DNA of 64,000 nucleotides from contig CM029114.1 in assembly GCA_016859345.1 (NCBI GenBank), forward strand, positions 13,023,501-13,087,500. The letters are read 5' to 3'. Positions 38,015-50,689 of this stretch are shown here, piece after piece; the first letter of the stretch is position 1; every line of letters starts with the position of its first letter. The notes under the pieces were generated by a model. It saw only the letters and a program-made list of their open reading frames with translations. It did not search any database and had not been told where the DNA came from. The position numbers and the translations under genes were made by a program. This stretch comes from Istiophorus platypterus (Eukaryota > Chordata > Actinopteri > Istiophoriformes > Istiophoridae).

Positions 38015-41000
38015 CGGCCGTGTTTTCCAGAAAACGCAGCACACGATACATATGCATGCTACATTACGACCCCCATCTGCCCATCTCTGTCTGCTTCCCT
38101 CCCTAACTCATACTCTTTCATCTCTCTTTCTGTCTTTAACAAAGCACCGATTCACTGTCCTGCCAATCAAAGCCTACATTCATGCAGCCAATTATCAATG
38201 ACACGATTCATTTGGCTCGCTCCCTGTCCCTCTCATCAGCCCTCTTCCTTTTCCATCATCTCAGTTTGGATTGGTCACTAAAAGCCAGATCACCATTCAA
38301 TTCAGGATACAAAGTCTAGGGGTCTACAAAGGTCTCCTGCTTATGGCTAAAGGTTGGAGATTGTTGTCTCAATTCAAAAGTAGATCTACATGTGAAGCAT
38401 CATTGTCTGATAGTTCACCGTGAAAGGTCAGTGCTTTGAGAACAAAGGAATGTGTTTCATTTGCCTTTGAAATTTAACACGCTAAAATGATAATTTTTCA
38501 CAAATAATCACACATGTATGTTGAATGCCAAGAGAAATATAGCACTCCTTATTACAACACAATACTTTTTGTCCAGATTTCCACAACTATTTTTGACTAC
38601 CCCCAGTGACACCTGCCAGGTCTTTGTCTGCACACCGGCCGCAAGATTTCAGTTATCCAACCCTCCAAAGTGTGAAACATAGTAGCCTGTTTGCCATTCA
38701 ACACACAGGAAGTCACACCCGATACATCTATATTCACCATCTCTTTACACCACCACGTTTCAAAAACACTTCAGACATACACCGAAAAGAACAAGGTACA
38801 CACAACCAAGGAAAACTTGTGCAGAACCGAAGAAAAGCAGTCACGCACATTAACTATTCCCATGTTGAAGGCATAGAGGGCCAATATGTTGGTATGAGGC
38901 TTTACTAAATAAACGCTGTGGGAAGAGTTTGCTGTTTGCATATATGACTGGTTTGCTTTGGCTGCACATGTAAGACAAATAGTCTTCGAAGCTCAGTTTT
39001 TCTCCTATGTAGATTGATATTCCAGTTACTCCAACTGTGTCAACAGATGCATTCCACAACTTAGTTAACCTGCGTAATCTGTGTCACCCTTACAAAACAT
39101 AATTTCCTTCTCCGTTTTCATTATTCATATCAACTTCATATCATCCTCTACTAATTTATAACATTCATTTCCAGAAAAAAAAAAACAACAAAAAATCTCA
39201 AATCACAAATCTGAAAACTTACAGGATCACTCTAATGGTCTCTTTTTCTATGGCCAAAGGAATAGCTTGTCAATCAACGAGTTATTTTGAACCTCGCCCT
39301 TTCATCGTTTGCTGTGGGTTATTTGTCATGTGTGAGGTCTTGAAATATAATGTTACTCAACTACTAAAGAGAAAACAGTTTAACTTGTCTTGATGAAATA
39401 TCTGTAAATTACATATTTGCACGCCTTACATAGTGCCAGAGGAAAATACAATGGCACAATGTGGCATAATTTATAATAATTAATGGCTACAGTGTACCAG
39501 TTGAAATAAAAGGAAAGTTCAGTATTCCATTGTCAGTTGGTCAATAAAACACGTATTTTGAACTTGAACAATTGTAGCGCCAACGAAAATGTTAAGGAAT
39601 GAAAACAGAAACCTGATTACACAATACTAAAACAATGCTCTGAAAAGGAAAACTAAAACTGAGTTTGCACATGTCATGTGAAAACTAACTAAAGCAAAAC
39701 TAAATAAAAACACACCATTTTAAAAGTGTAATCATTCTGGCAATGACATACCTAATGAAAGGTTACTTGACTATTTTGTCAGTCATGACATAATTGTTGA
39801 CCTTAAGCAGCAGTCACCAAACTCTGCACACAGGGACATGTTAACGATTACCATTAAACCAGCTACACATCTATAGAAAAATCAGGTCTGGGGACATTGT
39901 TTCTACATGTGCAAGAACCACGCTTTTTTCCTGCTGTCAGCATTTGTTATGCATTACTTGGACATACCAGAAAGATTGACCTATTATTTAGACCTGTTAG
40001 TTACTATCGCTTTGTTGATATAAATTGTGTGGACAAACAGAAATACCTGTCCATGTAACACAATAAAATTCAACAGCACCTCAAACTGCTTCCTCTGAAA
40101 TGACCATAAAGTTTTTATCAAAATCTCTCTTAAAAAAAAACTTTCAACAAAACTGAAAATCATAACAGTCATGAGTGGAGAAATTATTAACAGGGATTAT
40201 GCAACTTCAGTCACTTTGGGTGTCTAAACAACTATCCTTTAAATATCTATAAGATAAAAATAACAGAAGAAATCTGTGTGAATGAGGTCAATGAAACACA
40301 ACTCAAATATACTGAGACAAGGGTCAATGCTTAACAGGTTCATCGATCAAGTCTAAAAGCAATGGGAAACTAGCTATCACATTTATTTCTCCTCTTTTAG
40401 TCTCACTTTCCTTCTTATTATAACATTTGCTTTAAGATTCTGTTGGGCTCTCCATGTATTACTGATAAACGTGTGATTGAAATCTAATCTCTAGTAACCG
40501 TTTACATGGTGTGTTAACTGAACTCATGTCCTGGATAAATCACTTCTTTTATATTACTCTGCTAAATATATTAGGATCTTTCCATTCGTTAGAGTGTAAC
40601 TTCACCCCCAGCCCTGAGCCTAACCCCACTCACTCAATAAATATGAAAAATGTAAAAAAGTGGGCAACAGGCTGATGGTGCTTCTACAGCCATCAAAAGC
40701 ACAAATCAAAAACCACTGCACCAAATTGAAAAATACAAAGAGCAGGGTTAGCAAAAAATAAGTGCAAACTCCTGTGCCATTATTATTATTTGAGCCATTA
40801 TCATCCCATGAAATGTCAATTTTTATAATTTAGATAAGAAATATCAATATCAACACCAGCATTGATGTATATTATAATAATACAGTCATATAATTTATAT
40901 TACGGCTCAGAAATATGTTTAAGTGTGCAGTACCTCTTTACATAGAATCACGACCTAGCAGTTGTATGCCTCTGCCAACCAGTCAAGTTGCAGGAAATGT

Positions 41001-44000
41001 GGTCACAATCTCCCCTTCTGTTCCTGAGTTCTCATGTTGAATAATGGCCAGAAAAGCATTTCTAGGAACATTATGATGTCAAAGTGAAGCTTCCCTTTGA
41101 CCTTTTGGATGTATAAATTCAGCATTGTATCCTATTAGACATTTGTGTGAAGGTTTATCTTAATTAGCATACTAATTCTTGATTAATAGCCAAAAGTGTT
41201 CCGTAAGATCATGGTTACCTCTAACTTTGACCACTAAATTCTGATCAGTTTATCATAGTTTATCGAGCCCAAGTGAAGATTTTGGCCGAAATTGAATTCC
41301 ATCAGGGCCTTCCTGATATATCATGCTCATGAGAAAGGGACGAACAGTCAATCACCAGTGCGAAGACATAAAAATGTGAAACCATGTTAATTATTTTTCA
41401 TCTAAGGATGATCAGTTCTAAAATCTACTTTTCAGTGTTGTTGCTGCTTGAATTAGATGACCTGATATAATAACCTGGAGTAACCGTGAAATGACATTTT
41501 GGACTTTGGACTTTGGTCTGTCACACAGGAACAATGTGTTTATCTTATGATAAGTCACTGAATAGAAGTAGAAAATGTGTTTATGGGGGTTCCGCTTAAA
41601 AGATGTAATATATACAAAGTAAGTTCTCTGACATCCAGAGCGCCCTGAGTGCTGAGTGGAGGAAAGTCTGTAACTTGAAGCTCACTACCTTAGAAAGATC
41701 ACATCTGTCCCACTGACAGATGTGCACAGTGTGAGTGACAGTGAGAAAACAGATACTTTACCTCCAGACGACACGCTGGGGCAGCCTGCCGAGAGCTCCT
41801 GCCAGTTTGTGAGCAATGTCATGGGAAAGGTACTTGACCCCAGCTCCAAACGACACAACCACAAAGCCATGCTCCGCTGTGTCATTCACCCATGCTTCAA
41901 AATCCTGTAGAAATATGATTAAACAGACAGTGAGAGCTTAAAAAAAAGTAATTATTGCAAGAATTCAAATGACCCAATTTATGAATAACTGCTAATTTCA
42001 ATGTAAAAGCTGAGCTTCTCAGATTATTTTTACTGCATTAAAGATAAAAACATGAAAAAAACAAGAGGTTCACATAGCTTTTGTTTTTTGTCTTTATCGC
42101 TTTAAAGCTAAAGCCAATAGATTCATGTTTATGGTGATGATATAAGTAAGGTTTGTTTCACAGTCATATTTTGAATGATTTATATGTTGAAAGATAAATG
42201 TTGGATGGTGTCATAATACTCAATGGATTTTGCCAAAATAAAATAAAAGCAATATAAGCAATGAATAAAAGCAACCAGCACATAAGCTGAAATACTCCCA
42301 GACCATACACCTTAACAAGGATAATTTCTAGTTATCACATTCCAGACGGTACCACTTGTAAAAGGTACTATATCTTGAGGTAGATTACCAAAATACAGAT
42401 GCAGGAATTTTTTTAAATACAAAAAATGCTCACAGTGGAAGATTATCATGCAAGACATAGTCTAATATCCAATGCATGAAGCTGTTAAATGTATCAAAGT
42501 TAATGCCTCAGAACTTCAAGCAAGGTTGTACTTGAGCTTGCATTTTGCACTTTGGTGCCCAGTGTTGCATTATACATCAACATTTCATATTACCACATTA
42601 ATGTACAATATTGATAGTCCAAAAAGTGACCAATTTTAGTGGACCAGTACTATTTTCTTCCTATATCCTTAGATCACCTTATTTCCCCACACTGGGACTG
42701 TGAGGCAGTAGGAATTCTTGTTTTTGACACACAGTAAATAAGTCTTTCAGTGAGATAAATATTTGAGGAAAAATACAAAAAACAGTATTTGACATTAATT
42801 TTTTTGACACATTTGATCCTTCAGTTATTCTGACATGAATATCTATATCTTCTGGTTATGTTACATGTCTACTCCATTATGTTTTATAATTTTTGAAAGT
42901 ACATAAGGTCAGCAAGTAATGTATTTCTGCTATTTGAGCGATTAGCAACTCTTTAAAAAAGTCCTACTTTTGTACAAAATACTACTGCAGGTCTGCAACG
43001 GGAACAAGAACAAGATACTGTATCTTTGATTGGTTCCTTCTGGGAAGGTTGTTGTGGACTCACAACCCTCATGATTGATTATTATTTACACAGCATCATA
43101 AAACTACATAAAATCAGCCAGCCATCAGATACGTAATTAAATCCTTTACAACAACAATACATAATGTTCAACACATTTACAGGTCCACCAAATAAAACAT
43201 TTTCATCTAATCCATGTATCCACATCATCCTTAAAAAGGGTCAGTTCAGGGTCAGTTTCATGTGCCAAATTTTTGGGATGTCTTAGGTTTCTTCTGCCAC
43301 CTCAATACAATGAACAGGAATGTCTTTTGGGATGCTCTAAGAAACCTTAACGGCAGCATGTTTGTTTATAACCAACCGTGTTATTTACATGGATTATCAA
43401 CAGACCTGAGAGACACCAGTTTTCTCCCCCAGACCACCAGCTGGCCACGTGGGAGTATGAAATCATGAGCATTGACCAAGTTGACATTAAGTAAAAGAAA
43501 AAGTACCTTGATTAATGGACCTCATTTGAAGTGTCCATATTTTTTTTGCATTTTCTATTATTTAGAGCAAAGTAAGTATTTGCAAGTCTGAAACTAGTAT
43601 ATATGGCAACATCTCAATGAGGTAAATACAGATGTTCTCATTATTTTGTATGACATCATTTCCTTACATAGCTCCTTACACAGATATGGGTTAGTGTAGA
43701 ATACTGAAACTATAGAACTGTAAAAATAGAGACTCTACCAGCAATGCTTTCAAGAAAAAGGTTGTATTAACTGCCAACAATTTTGAATACTATCTGTGGT
43801 CCATCAATAGGATGTATATTTTAAGTGTTTGGGCTATCACTAACATATCAGAACTCTACTGTAAAAAAAAGATTAGAAAGGAAGTTTGCTGTTCTCAATA
43901 GTTTCTACCAACTGCAAGCTGCTCTGAGGCAATGAAAACTAGAGACATGATAATAGTATCCTCCGCCTCCAGGACCCTCTTCCTGGAAGCAGGAGACGTA

Positions 44001-46151
44001 TTCTAGATTTTACTCAAAGATGTTATCTCCATTACCCATTAAACCTGCTTCTGGATGCTGGATGTCAGAAGAAACAGAGGGGTTTATCAGTTCAGAATAG
44101 GGTTTTTGGCGTACATATGTGCTTTTGTGATCGCTGCAATGCTTTGTTTAGTAAAATACTTGTTTAAGAATGGGAAGTGAGGATGCAAGCCTGACAGTGG
44201 GTGTAGCGGGGTCAGGGAGCAGCCATATTTGAGTGACAGAAGCGGAGGACAAGTAGAGGGAGGGGGGCAAATGGTCCAGCTGCGGCAGCTAAGGTCGGCC
44301 CTGGCACGGAGCAACCTAAGGGGCACACTGGGCTCTGTGTCCAAGCAGCGCAACCCTACTGTCCTCACAACGCAGCCTCAGTGACCCCATAAAAGAGTCT
44401 CAGTGTCCCCAGCTCTCTGCCCAGAACAATGGCCTCGTTCTCCTTCCACTTCCATTATAACTCCTTCCACACAAAATGGCACAATGCTCCCTATTGGCTG
44501 GAGTGGCATTCCAAAATCCTCCACAGTAGATACCGACGGCCCGCACTCTCAGCAGTCAAACGCTGGACTAACCCCCGTCACCGCCCGCCTCTACTCTCCA
44601 TGCCTCCTCTCCGTCTCCAGCTCCAAAAACCTACCGTGTCCATTCAACCCAAACCCGTCCTCACTCCAGAACCATGTATAAAGACTTGCTTTGTAGCTGG
44701 ATGTGATAAGAAGAGATACTAGGTGATAGGAGAGACAATGGGGACAAGCAGGGGTAGATACAAAAAAGCTTGGGGTGGGCAATATGAAGAGAAGACAAAC
44801 CAGAGAGACAAGCTGTTAATAAATCAGCTTAGGTATGTGCAGTTACTATAAGGGAACTGACAGTCACCTTCCTCATACATCTCGCAGCCAAGTCTTTACA
44901 AGTCCACACTTACAAGTCCGCCTATTAATAACCATTTTTTCTTGAAGTGGGTATAAGACATACAAGCTACCACTACTTTTACCAAGTAAATTCTTTCAAA
45001 ACCGTTTTCAAACAAAATAATAAAACAGGTGATAGATATTGATAGATTTGTGCTAATCAATAAAACAAAGAAAGGAACAGGCTCTTCCAACTACCTTTAT
45101 ATTAAATCTCTTGATTTTGTCACCAGTGGCACTTAGGAAAGCAGTACATAGGAGCACATTTGTTCTATTAGGACATATACTAGGAAAAACAGAATCTCAG
45201 GGGTGAAACACTGCATTGGCCTTACACGGTACATAGCATCACACACTACAAAAAATCTTTGTGTCTTTCTTTGCCTGTCTAATCACATGCTTACTGGCTG
45301 TGTGTGTGTCTCTCAGTACTGACCTTTGGCAGTGGTTTCGGTGGCTTGGTGAGGATGCCTCCTATGTACACTACATGTGGCAGGGTGGGCCTGGGGAACT
45401 CCAGAGCCATGTCAGTGCATAGCATCCACAGCCGGCTGCCTTGCACCAAGTCAGCCATGGCCACATGAGGCTTCACTCCATGTTTCTTCATAATCCGGTC
45501 ATACTTGGGTAATGCAATATAATGGACTCCAAAACGCTGCACCAGGTAAACAGCAGTGTTTGTGATCCTCTGGACCAGAGACATGCGGTCTGTCAGCAAT
45601 GAGTTGAATTCAGGCACGTATGATAGCGGGGCTGGGGCACCAACCTCAGCAGGGTACCACAGGCCCGTGCTGAACACGGCATATTTCACACCCAGGATAT
45701 GAGCTATCACAAAACCACACATCTCATTAGGGTCCACCAGCAAAAGGTCAAACTTGGCCTCCTTGAGGCGGGTCATTACCTCAACACTGCCAACAACAGC
45801 ATCACAGTTCTGAGAGTAGTGGTCAAGAATGTCAAACAGTTCCAGAAATGTCAGACGGCCTGAGAAGATGTTGCTGACTTTGGACTGGAGAAAATGGTCA
45901 GCCGTGCTGCTGTTAAAGATCCCTGGATAGCGCTGTAAGTGGTAGTGAGGAGAGGAGGGCACCTCACGACCCTCTGAAACTAGAAAATGGCTTTCGTGGC
46001 CCTCCTGATGCAGAGCCGTGGCCAGAGTCTTGAAGATGTACAGGTGTGATTCAAACATGATGGGCGGGACCACAATCACTTTGGCGCATGATGCACTGGG
46101 CGTCCAGGTGAGGAGGCCAAGGAGGAGGAGTACTGACGAGGGTAGTAGCAT
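34365..46151 (-). CDS. UGT8: UGT8, ceramide UDP-galactosyltransferase (five coding exons)
   Basis: This enzyme transfers galactose from UDP-galactose to ceramide in the endoplasmic reticulum lumen, making galactosylceramide for myelin. Coding exons 46151-45324, 41904-41762, 36606-36530, 35188-34969 and 34746-34365 join in frame to 549 residues, against 541 in human. All introns are GT-AG. Visible parts are a signal peptide (about 1-23), the likely catalytic His36 in ESHLYIF with partner Asp140, and the UGT signature from WMPQNDLLG through FLSHGGLNS (357-365) to PLFGDHYD (380-387). A membrane segment lies at about 474-501, and a Lys/Asn/His-rich tail ends in KKMN, a dilysine ER-retrieval signal. 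Glycosylation sequons occur at N80, N283 and N335. The ATG is taken because it starts the signal peptide two bases after a strong acceptor. Human UGT8 aligns along its whole length (recalled, not searched). No frameshift or stop is seen. Confidence 0.96.
34969..35188 (-). CDS. UGT8: UGT8 coding exon with sugar-donor signature (residues 350-423)
   Basis: A 220-base exon bounded by acceptor CATAAAG and donor GTTAGA. It completes a split Gly codon and encodes HANTRAFLSHGGLNSIYEAM followed by YHGVPVVGVPLFGDHYD, the core of the UGT signature that holds UDP-galactose. It ends with a split Ser codon that matches the next exon. Confidence 0.96.
35189..36529 (-). other. UGT8: UGT8 intron with nested inverted repeats
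   Basis: A 1.3-kb AT-rich intron. Its one notable item is the inverted-repeat element at 36155-36377, about 150 bp upstream of the 77-base exon's donor in genomic terms. No additional coding segment is seen. Confidence 0.8.
36155..36377. mobile_element. Foldback element with LINE-tail-like arms
   Basis: The left arm, 36155-36194 (AATCAGAATCAGAAACAGAA then TTCCTTTATTATCATCGTAC), is the reverse complement of the right arm, 36332-36377 (GTACGATGACAATAAAGCAA then the ATTCAG/ATTCTG tail), apart from a six-base insertion and a few mismatches. A second inverted repeat is nested inside at about 36196-36262 around AAAAAAGCTAAATGTATATA. The right arm, preceded by TTTCGTTGTACCCT, resembles the 3' end of fish non-LTR retrotransposons. 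This could be an inverted tail made during insertion, or a foldback element. Confidence 0.75.
36530..36606 (-). CDS. UGT8: UGT8 short coding exon (residues 324-350)
   Basis: A 77-base exon between acceptor CTTCCCGTAG and donor GTGAGT. It reads FSGVPPSNLGNNTKLVDW then MPQNDLL. The NNT sequon and the WxPQNDLLG block match other UGT8 proteins. It completes an Arg codon from the previous exon and leaves one base for Gly350. Confidence 0.95.
36844..37280. mobile_element. Short non-autonomous DNA element (common teleost family)
   Basis: One end reads CTTTTTCTTGCCAAGTTGAC, then CTTATGTCTGTACATTAAAT and GGTTAGCTTGGCTTAGCACA. The other end reads TTTTCCCAAAATGTTGAGCT then ATTCCTT. These phrases match a widespread fish repeat recalled as '..TTCTTGCCGAGAGTT..', 'TTAGCTTAGCTTAGCA' and 'AAAATGTCGAACTATTCCTTT'. 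The superfamily is not certain and no coding capacity remains. Confidence 0.6.
37977..38011. repeat. (TG)n microsatellite
   Basis: About 17 uninterrupted TG units inside a UGT8 intron. Confidence 0.95.
41762..41904 (-). CDS. UGT8: UGT8 coding exon (residues 277-324)
   Basis: A 143-base exon between acceptor ATTTCTACAG and donor GTAAAG. It reads DFEAWVNDTAEHGFVVVSFG then AGVKYLSHDIAHKLAGALG, ending GRLPQRVVW and a split Arg codon. The VSFGAG loop is the conserved start of the donor domain in this family. Confidence 0.96.
41905..45323 (-). other. UGT8: UGT8 intron with GC-rich orphan segment
   Basis: A 3.4-kb intron, mostly AT-rich. From about 44170 to 44700 the base composition rises sharply and open frames appear on both strands. 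That part is described separately. No recognised repeat or exon occurs in the rest. Confidence 0.75.
44170..44700. other. GC-rich segment of unknown origin in an intron
   Basis: This block stands out from the AT-rich intron around it. The minus strand is open from 44368 to 44087 and the plus strand from 44403 to 44722. The predicted peptides have no motif I recognise and are rich in Ser, Pro and Leu. Candidates are an unlisted repeat, a retrocopy scrap of another transcript, or a regulatory element. Not called as a gene. Confidence 0.4.
45324..46151 (-). CDS. UGT8: UGT8 first coding exon (residues 1-276)
   Basis: An 828-base exon encoding the signal peptide and the whole acceptor-binding N-terminal domain. 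It starts two bases after the acceptor TCTATTATTTCAG and ends in frame at the donor GTCAGT. The open frame runs ten codons past the donor before a stop, so the exon end is fixed by the splice site and by homology (GGILTKPPKPLPK). It includes His36, Asp140 and the sequon NSS at 80. The first ATG has G at -3 after splicing. Confidence 0.96.
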
Positions 46152-47499
46152 GGCTGAAATAATAGAGAAGCAATGTTAGCACTGCAGAGTCATCGAAAAG
46201 TTATGTCATAATACAGGTAATAATCACTCTTGCTCAACAGTTGAAATGGGGCCATTTAATGTATAATTTAGATCTTTAGAGATAAGCCTGAACATAAAAT
46301 CACAGATCGGAGAGGTCAAAGAAGAAATCAGCTCATTAGAAGACTGTTGTCTTAAGTTTATATCTACTGAGCCTTACTTTGCCCCACCTCTTTTCAGTCA
46401 CCCATGATGAAAGGAGGCAGAAGTTTCACATAGTTGAAAATCTTTTTTCATGCACACCAAAATTCAAGGCTAGACATGAATTGTGTCTTGAATTGAGTTT
46501 CAGTTCTGTCATACATACTGAGCAGTAGTATTGGGAGAATACAGCTTCGCAGTCTCTGTATGGTTACATGTTTTATTCGCAGTAGTTTACCTATTCTAAT
46601 TAACCTTTGCCGTTCTCTCTCCATATTCAGATTCCACCCCTTCATCCCTCCTCCCAGTGTACAGCCGTCACTGACATGGTGTGGGTAGCACCAACGTCAT
46701 TCTAAACCTCCAGCCGCTCTATTCACAAACACAAACACAAAGAACCATTATCGTGGCACCATGTCATAGCCTGTGCCCTAAATGCCTACACTCATTCTCC
46801 TTCTCACTTAGATTAATCATTAACGCTGGAAATCTATTAACGGAGAACCACCAATTATCCAGGTTTTCTAATCTACAATGACTAACTTTTACTTGCCTTC
46901 CAATCTGTTACACCTTGAGGAAATCACAGACCTTTTGAGAAAAATGTATAAATTATACTCCATGAGCACAAGTGTAACTCTGGCTTTTGACCAGGACATA
47001 ATCAAGCTAAGTAAGCAATGCATGAAACAAAGCCATGGCGAAAACCGGGGCTGTGCCTTAAAGTTTTTGTGTAGCAAAATGAGTAGTCCAAATTTTTAAT
47101 GTGATGCTAATAACATAACGAAATGTTGCAGCAATTCTTGACCTACTTAGATAAAATGCTTGGCCTACCATCTCCTTACAAAGCTCTCGTTTTGCAGCAT
47201 CACGGAAAGCATACATTCTTCCATACATTCTTCCACACCACCAGATTGCATTACCGATGGAGATTACCAGTCTGCAAAGGAGACTGTAAGGAAGGGTCTT
47301 GTGTAATCTTGCGCAACACATGTTAGTATAGTATCTAAATGGGCCTTAAAATAGACTAAATACTAAAGCTAAGTAAACAAAATGATTATACATTGGGGCA
47401 TGTCTTAGTTTTAAAGCCAACCTGTTCCCTTTGTAGAGTTTAAAGGTTATGTGTTTGCGTGGATTCTATTCTATTCTGAAAACACTAATATGCATACTG

Positions 47500-47620
47500 G
47501 TATGGATGTGAGATGTAACCGTTATTGTGAATCTGTATGTGACACTCTGGGGACCTGTGCCCTGCCTCTCATCCAGCATGCACTAGGATAGGCTGTATGG
47601 AAGGAATCCAAGTTATTTAG
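47500..47620 (+). repeat. Decayed SINE 3' fragment
   Basis: The sequence GACCTGTGCCCTGCCTCTCA, then CCAGCATGCACTAGGATAGG and CTGTATGG, resembles the fish SINE consensus 'GACCTGTCCAGGGTGTACCCCGCCTCTCGCCC..GGGATAGGCTCCAG'. The tRNA-like head is missing. Confidence 0.55.
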
Positions 47621-50600
47621 CTCTATGACATTAACACCAAGCCGTTTACAATAGTCACTCTAGGACACACACTACTGATTTATGTAGTCTACATACCAAC
47701 ATGATCAGGCTATATGATGGGATGAAATACACACATGTATGTTGAGTACATTAGATATAGTAAAGTGTATTGTAAGAATTATAGACCTTAAGATTATTAA
47801 TCATATTAAAACTTTAGTATGTTTTTTTTTTTAAATATGAAAGAGAGCTTCCTTGGAAATAATGGAAACAATAGGTGGCAGCAAAAAGGGCTCAAACTTG
47901 AAGATGTGGGGCACCAATAGAATAGATATGCAAAGTGACTCCTGAGACCACAGGAAAAGTTGGCGTCACGGTAGGGTATTCTCAGATACTGTTAAAAAAA
48001 AGTAACCATTTGGAGAAAGAGGCTGTCAAAAAGAGGAATTGATGACTCCATTAATTCCAGAACATATGGGATGTTCCTTTTTTATTTTAGAAGGCGGGCA
48101 AAAACCTGCAAAATATTGAAATGATCTAGGTAGGGCTCTATGGTATAAAAGGATGCACAAACCAGTTGGAAAATCTGTCTGGTCCGGAAAAGGCTTGTAA
48201 GAATAAACTCTACTGCACCAAACTCTGACCATCTCCAGTGCTTCATTGAGCATGTTCGTGATTTCAAGTATTTTTGAGAAGACTCTTTAATATGTCGATG
48301 TAAGATGTCTAAAAGTCCCATCCGGCCCAGACCTGGTCTTCAGTTTTTAAACACAACGACTGCAGCAACCGGTCATCTTGAACTGTATAAGTGTTTACTT
48401 TCTCCATTCAGCCCCACAAGATATCACAAGAGATGAGTACCATCTCATTGCCATTACATCTGAATCTATATCAAATAGTATGGCCCATACTGTTTCTGCT
48501 GATAGCATCTACACAAGATTATATAGTGTATCAACCACCTGCTTGTGCACAATATGGATATTTTCTCCGCAAACAGCTGTGGCCTGATAGGAAGAGGAAC
48601 CAACGTGGCCACCATTTTGTTTAGCATTGTCCTGAGGATATCGTTACAAACACTTCTTGGCCCAGACTGTTGACAGTAACTATAGAAACCAGCCACTGTC
48701 TGCTGAGGACTGTGATGCGTCATGACTTAAGTTACTAACAATGGAGTCTGGTTACCGTGCACGCAGGGAGGCCTGAGGAAATTATCCAGATTAAGAGAAT
48801 TAATGGGTACAAAAAGATGGCCGGATCTGGGTGAGGACGAAGAGGGGATGAAAAAAAAAAAAATAAAATCACACTATAGTTTAAAAACAGCAGAAAAAAT
48901 ATTTTTGAGCTTGTAAGGAAAACTTAATAATATGTAATGTAATATGTAATATGTAATGTTCGGCGAGTGATAGCTAAGAGATATATCAACATATCAACAT
49001 TTTGCCAGCTTTATTACCACTAAATGAGAGATGTGAACTTACAGATAGTACAATCTATAATTAATGCCTCAACTCATTTGTGCATCATATTCACATTACT
49101 AGGGAATTACACTACTAGTGTAACATTAGTTACTCATACTCATACTGTTCAAGCTGTGTATTTTCAATCCACAATTTCAGTTTTTCTACATCAAATACAA
49201 TTCATAAAAATAGCAACAATAATTAAGGTATGATAAATAACATTTCTTGCTGAATTTGAATGATTAATACTGTGATTTATTTGGATACCCTAACTTTGTC
49301 CAGAGTCATGATTATTATTACTAGCAAGCTGTAATTAAACAAAAATAAAATCCATAATATTTTTGATTTACACCTGCAGAATTCTTTCTGATGTAATGCA
49401 TAAACATGGAACACAGTTTTTTGTATTGAACATCAATTTGAGAATTTTGAGATAATGTACCATCATGTGATATAAGTCATGTGTGATTAATATGGTTTTA
49501 CTGATGTTAACCTGGCCTGCCTTGTATCAACAAAGCAAACTCCAGCAAGTGCATGTAATGAGGTTGTTCTGTCAATGCCGCATTCTAAATTGTGGCAAAG
49601 ACTCAATAAGGTTTAATAAGACCTATATGACAGATTGGTTTATTTTGAACACTATGTTCTGTGGAAATAGTCTTTTCTTTAGATTAAGAGCAAAATAGTA
49701 ATAATGAAACTGAGATCAAAAAAACATATTTTGCAGCATTTTTTGTATAACCAACTACCACTGCGTAATTGTTGTAAGTAATTATAAATCCTAACCATAA
49801 CTCTGTTATCATCCCAGATGAATTGGCTTACATTGCAGCTTTCTATCATGTATTATTGAAGATCAAACTAATTACACTTCGGCAGAAAGAATTTTCATCT
49901 ATTCAGACAAAAGACAGTAATTATATGGTGATTATTACTCTCTAATACCATGATATAGACTAATATCTCCTTGATGCAGAACCACAGGAGGAGCATCCTT
50001 GCTGCTTACACAGTAGGGGTTCATTAGCTCAATGCACTCTGTTGAGAGGGGATATGGGACTTCCAAGAACTGATATTAAGTCAAAAACAAGTCAGTCCAA
50101 GCAGTTTATTTTGCCTCATATTTTTCATATGGAAAAGAATCCAACCAAGGTCCCTTGAGAGGCAAAACTAGACAAAGGTAAGTAAGGTTTAAAAACTGAT
50201 GGAACAACACGAACCAAAAGGGCTTGGATACACAGTTCACAATAGTTTTCAGATCATACAGTACAGCCAGAAACTACAGGTCAGGCACGGATTTATAACC
50301 CCCCCTCCTCCCCATTAGTTGTAAAGTTTAATGCAATAAATAACTGTGGTGTGCATGTTTCACAATATCAAAGTCGAACTCTGATGCATTTCTATGTCTG
50401 CAACAAAATATCTATACATGTGCGAAAAGGAACGTTTAAACTCTAATGAAGGTTAGGGATAATGATGTAACATCTATAAAATAATACTTTTTTCCTCTTT
50501 TCAAGATAAGGTCAAGAGCCTTTAGATCTTGAATTTTGGTGAAAACAAAATGAAAGTGGAAAAGAATACTTGATTTTCCAATGCCAAAAAAAAAAAAAAA

Positions 50601-50689
50601 ACCCATGAGAGGCTGTTTATAATGGCAACATGGTCTCTCTGCATGCCCTTATCTCTCAAGGCTTCATTGCCATTTGACAGAAAGGTATA

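Larger units (their letters stand above)
36607..41761 (-). other. UGT8: UGT8 intron containing a DNA-element relic
   Basis: A 5.2-kb AT-rich intron. It holds a short inverted-repeat DNA element at 36844-37280 and a TG microsatellite at 37977-38011. No extra exon is recognised. Open frames near 38.6-38.9 kb lack splice context. Confidence 0.75.

Noticed and set aside
48010..48724. Overlapping minus-strand open frames in the first UGT8 intron, considered as exons or a gene
   Set aside because: Peptides of about 75-85 residues show no recognisable motif, overlap one another in different frames and lack consistent splice sites.
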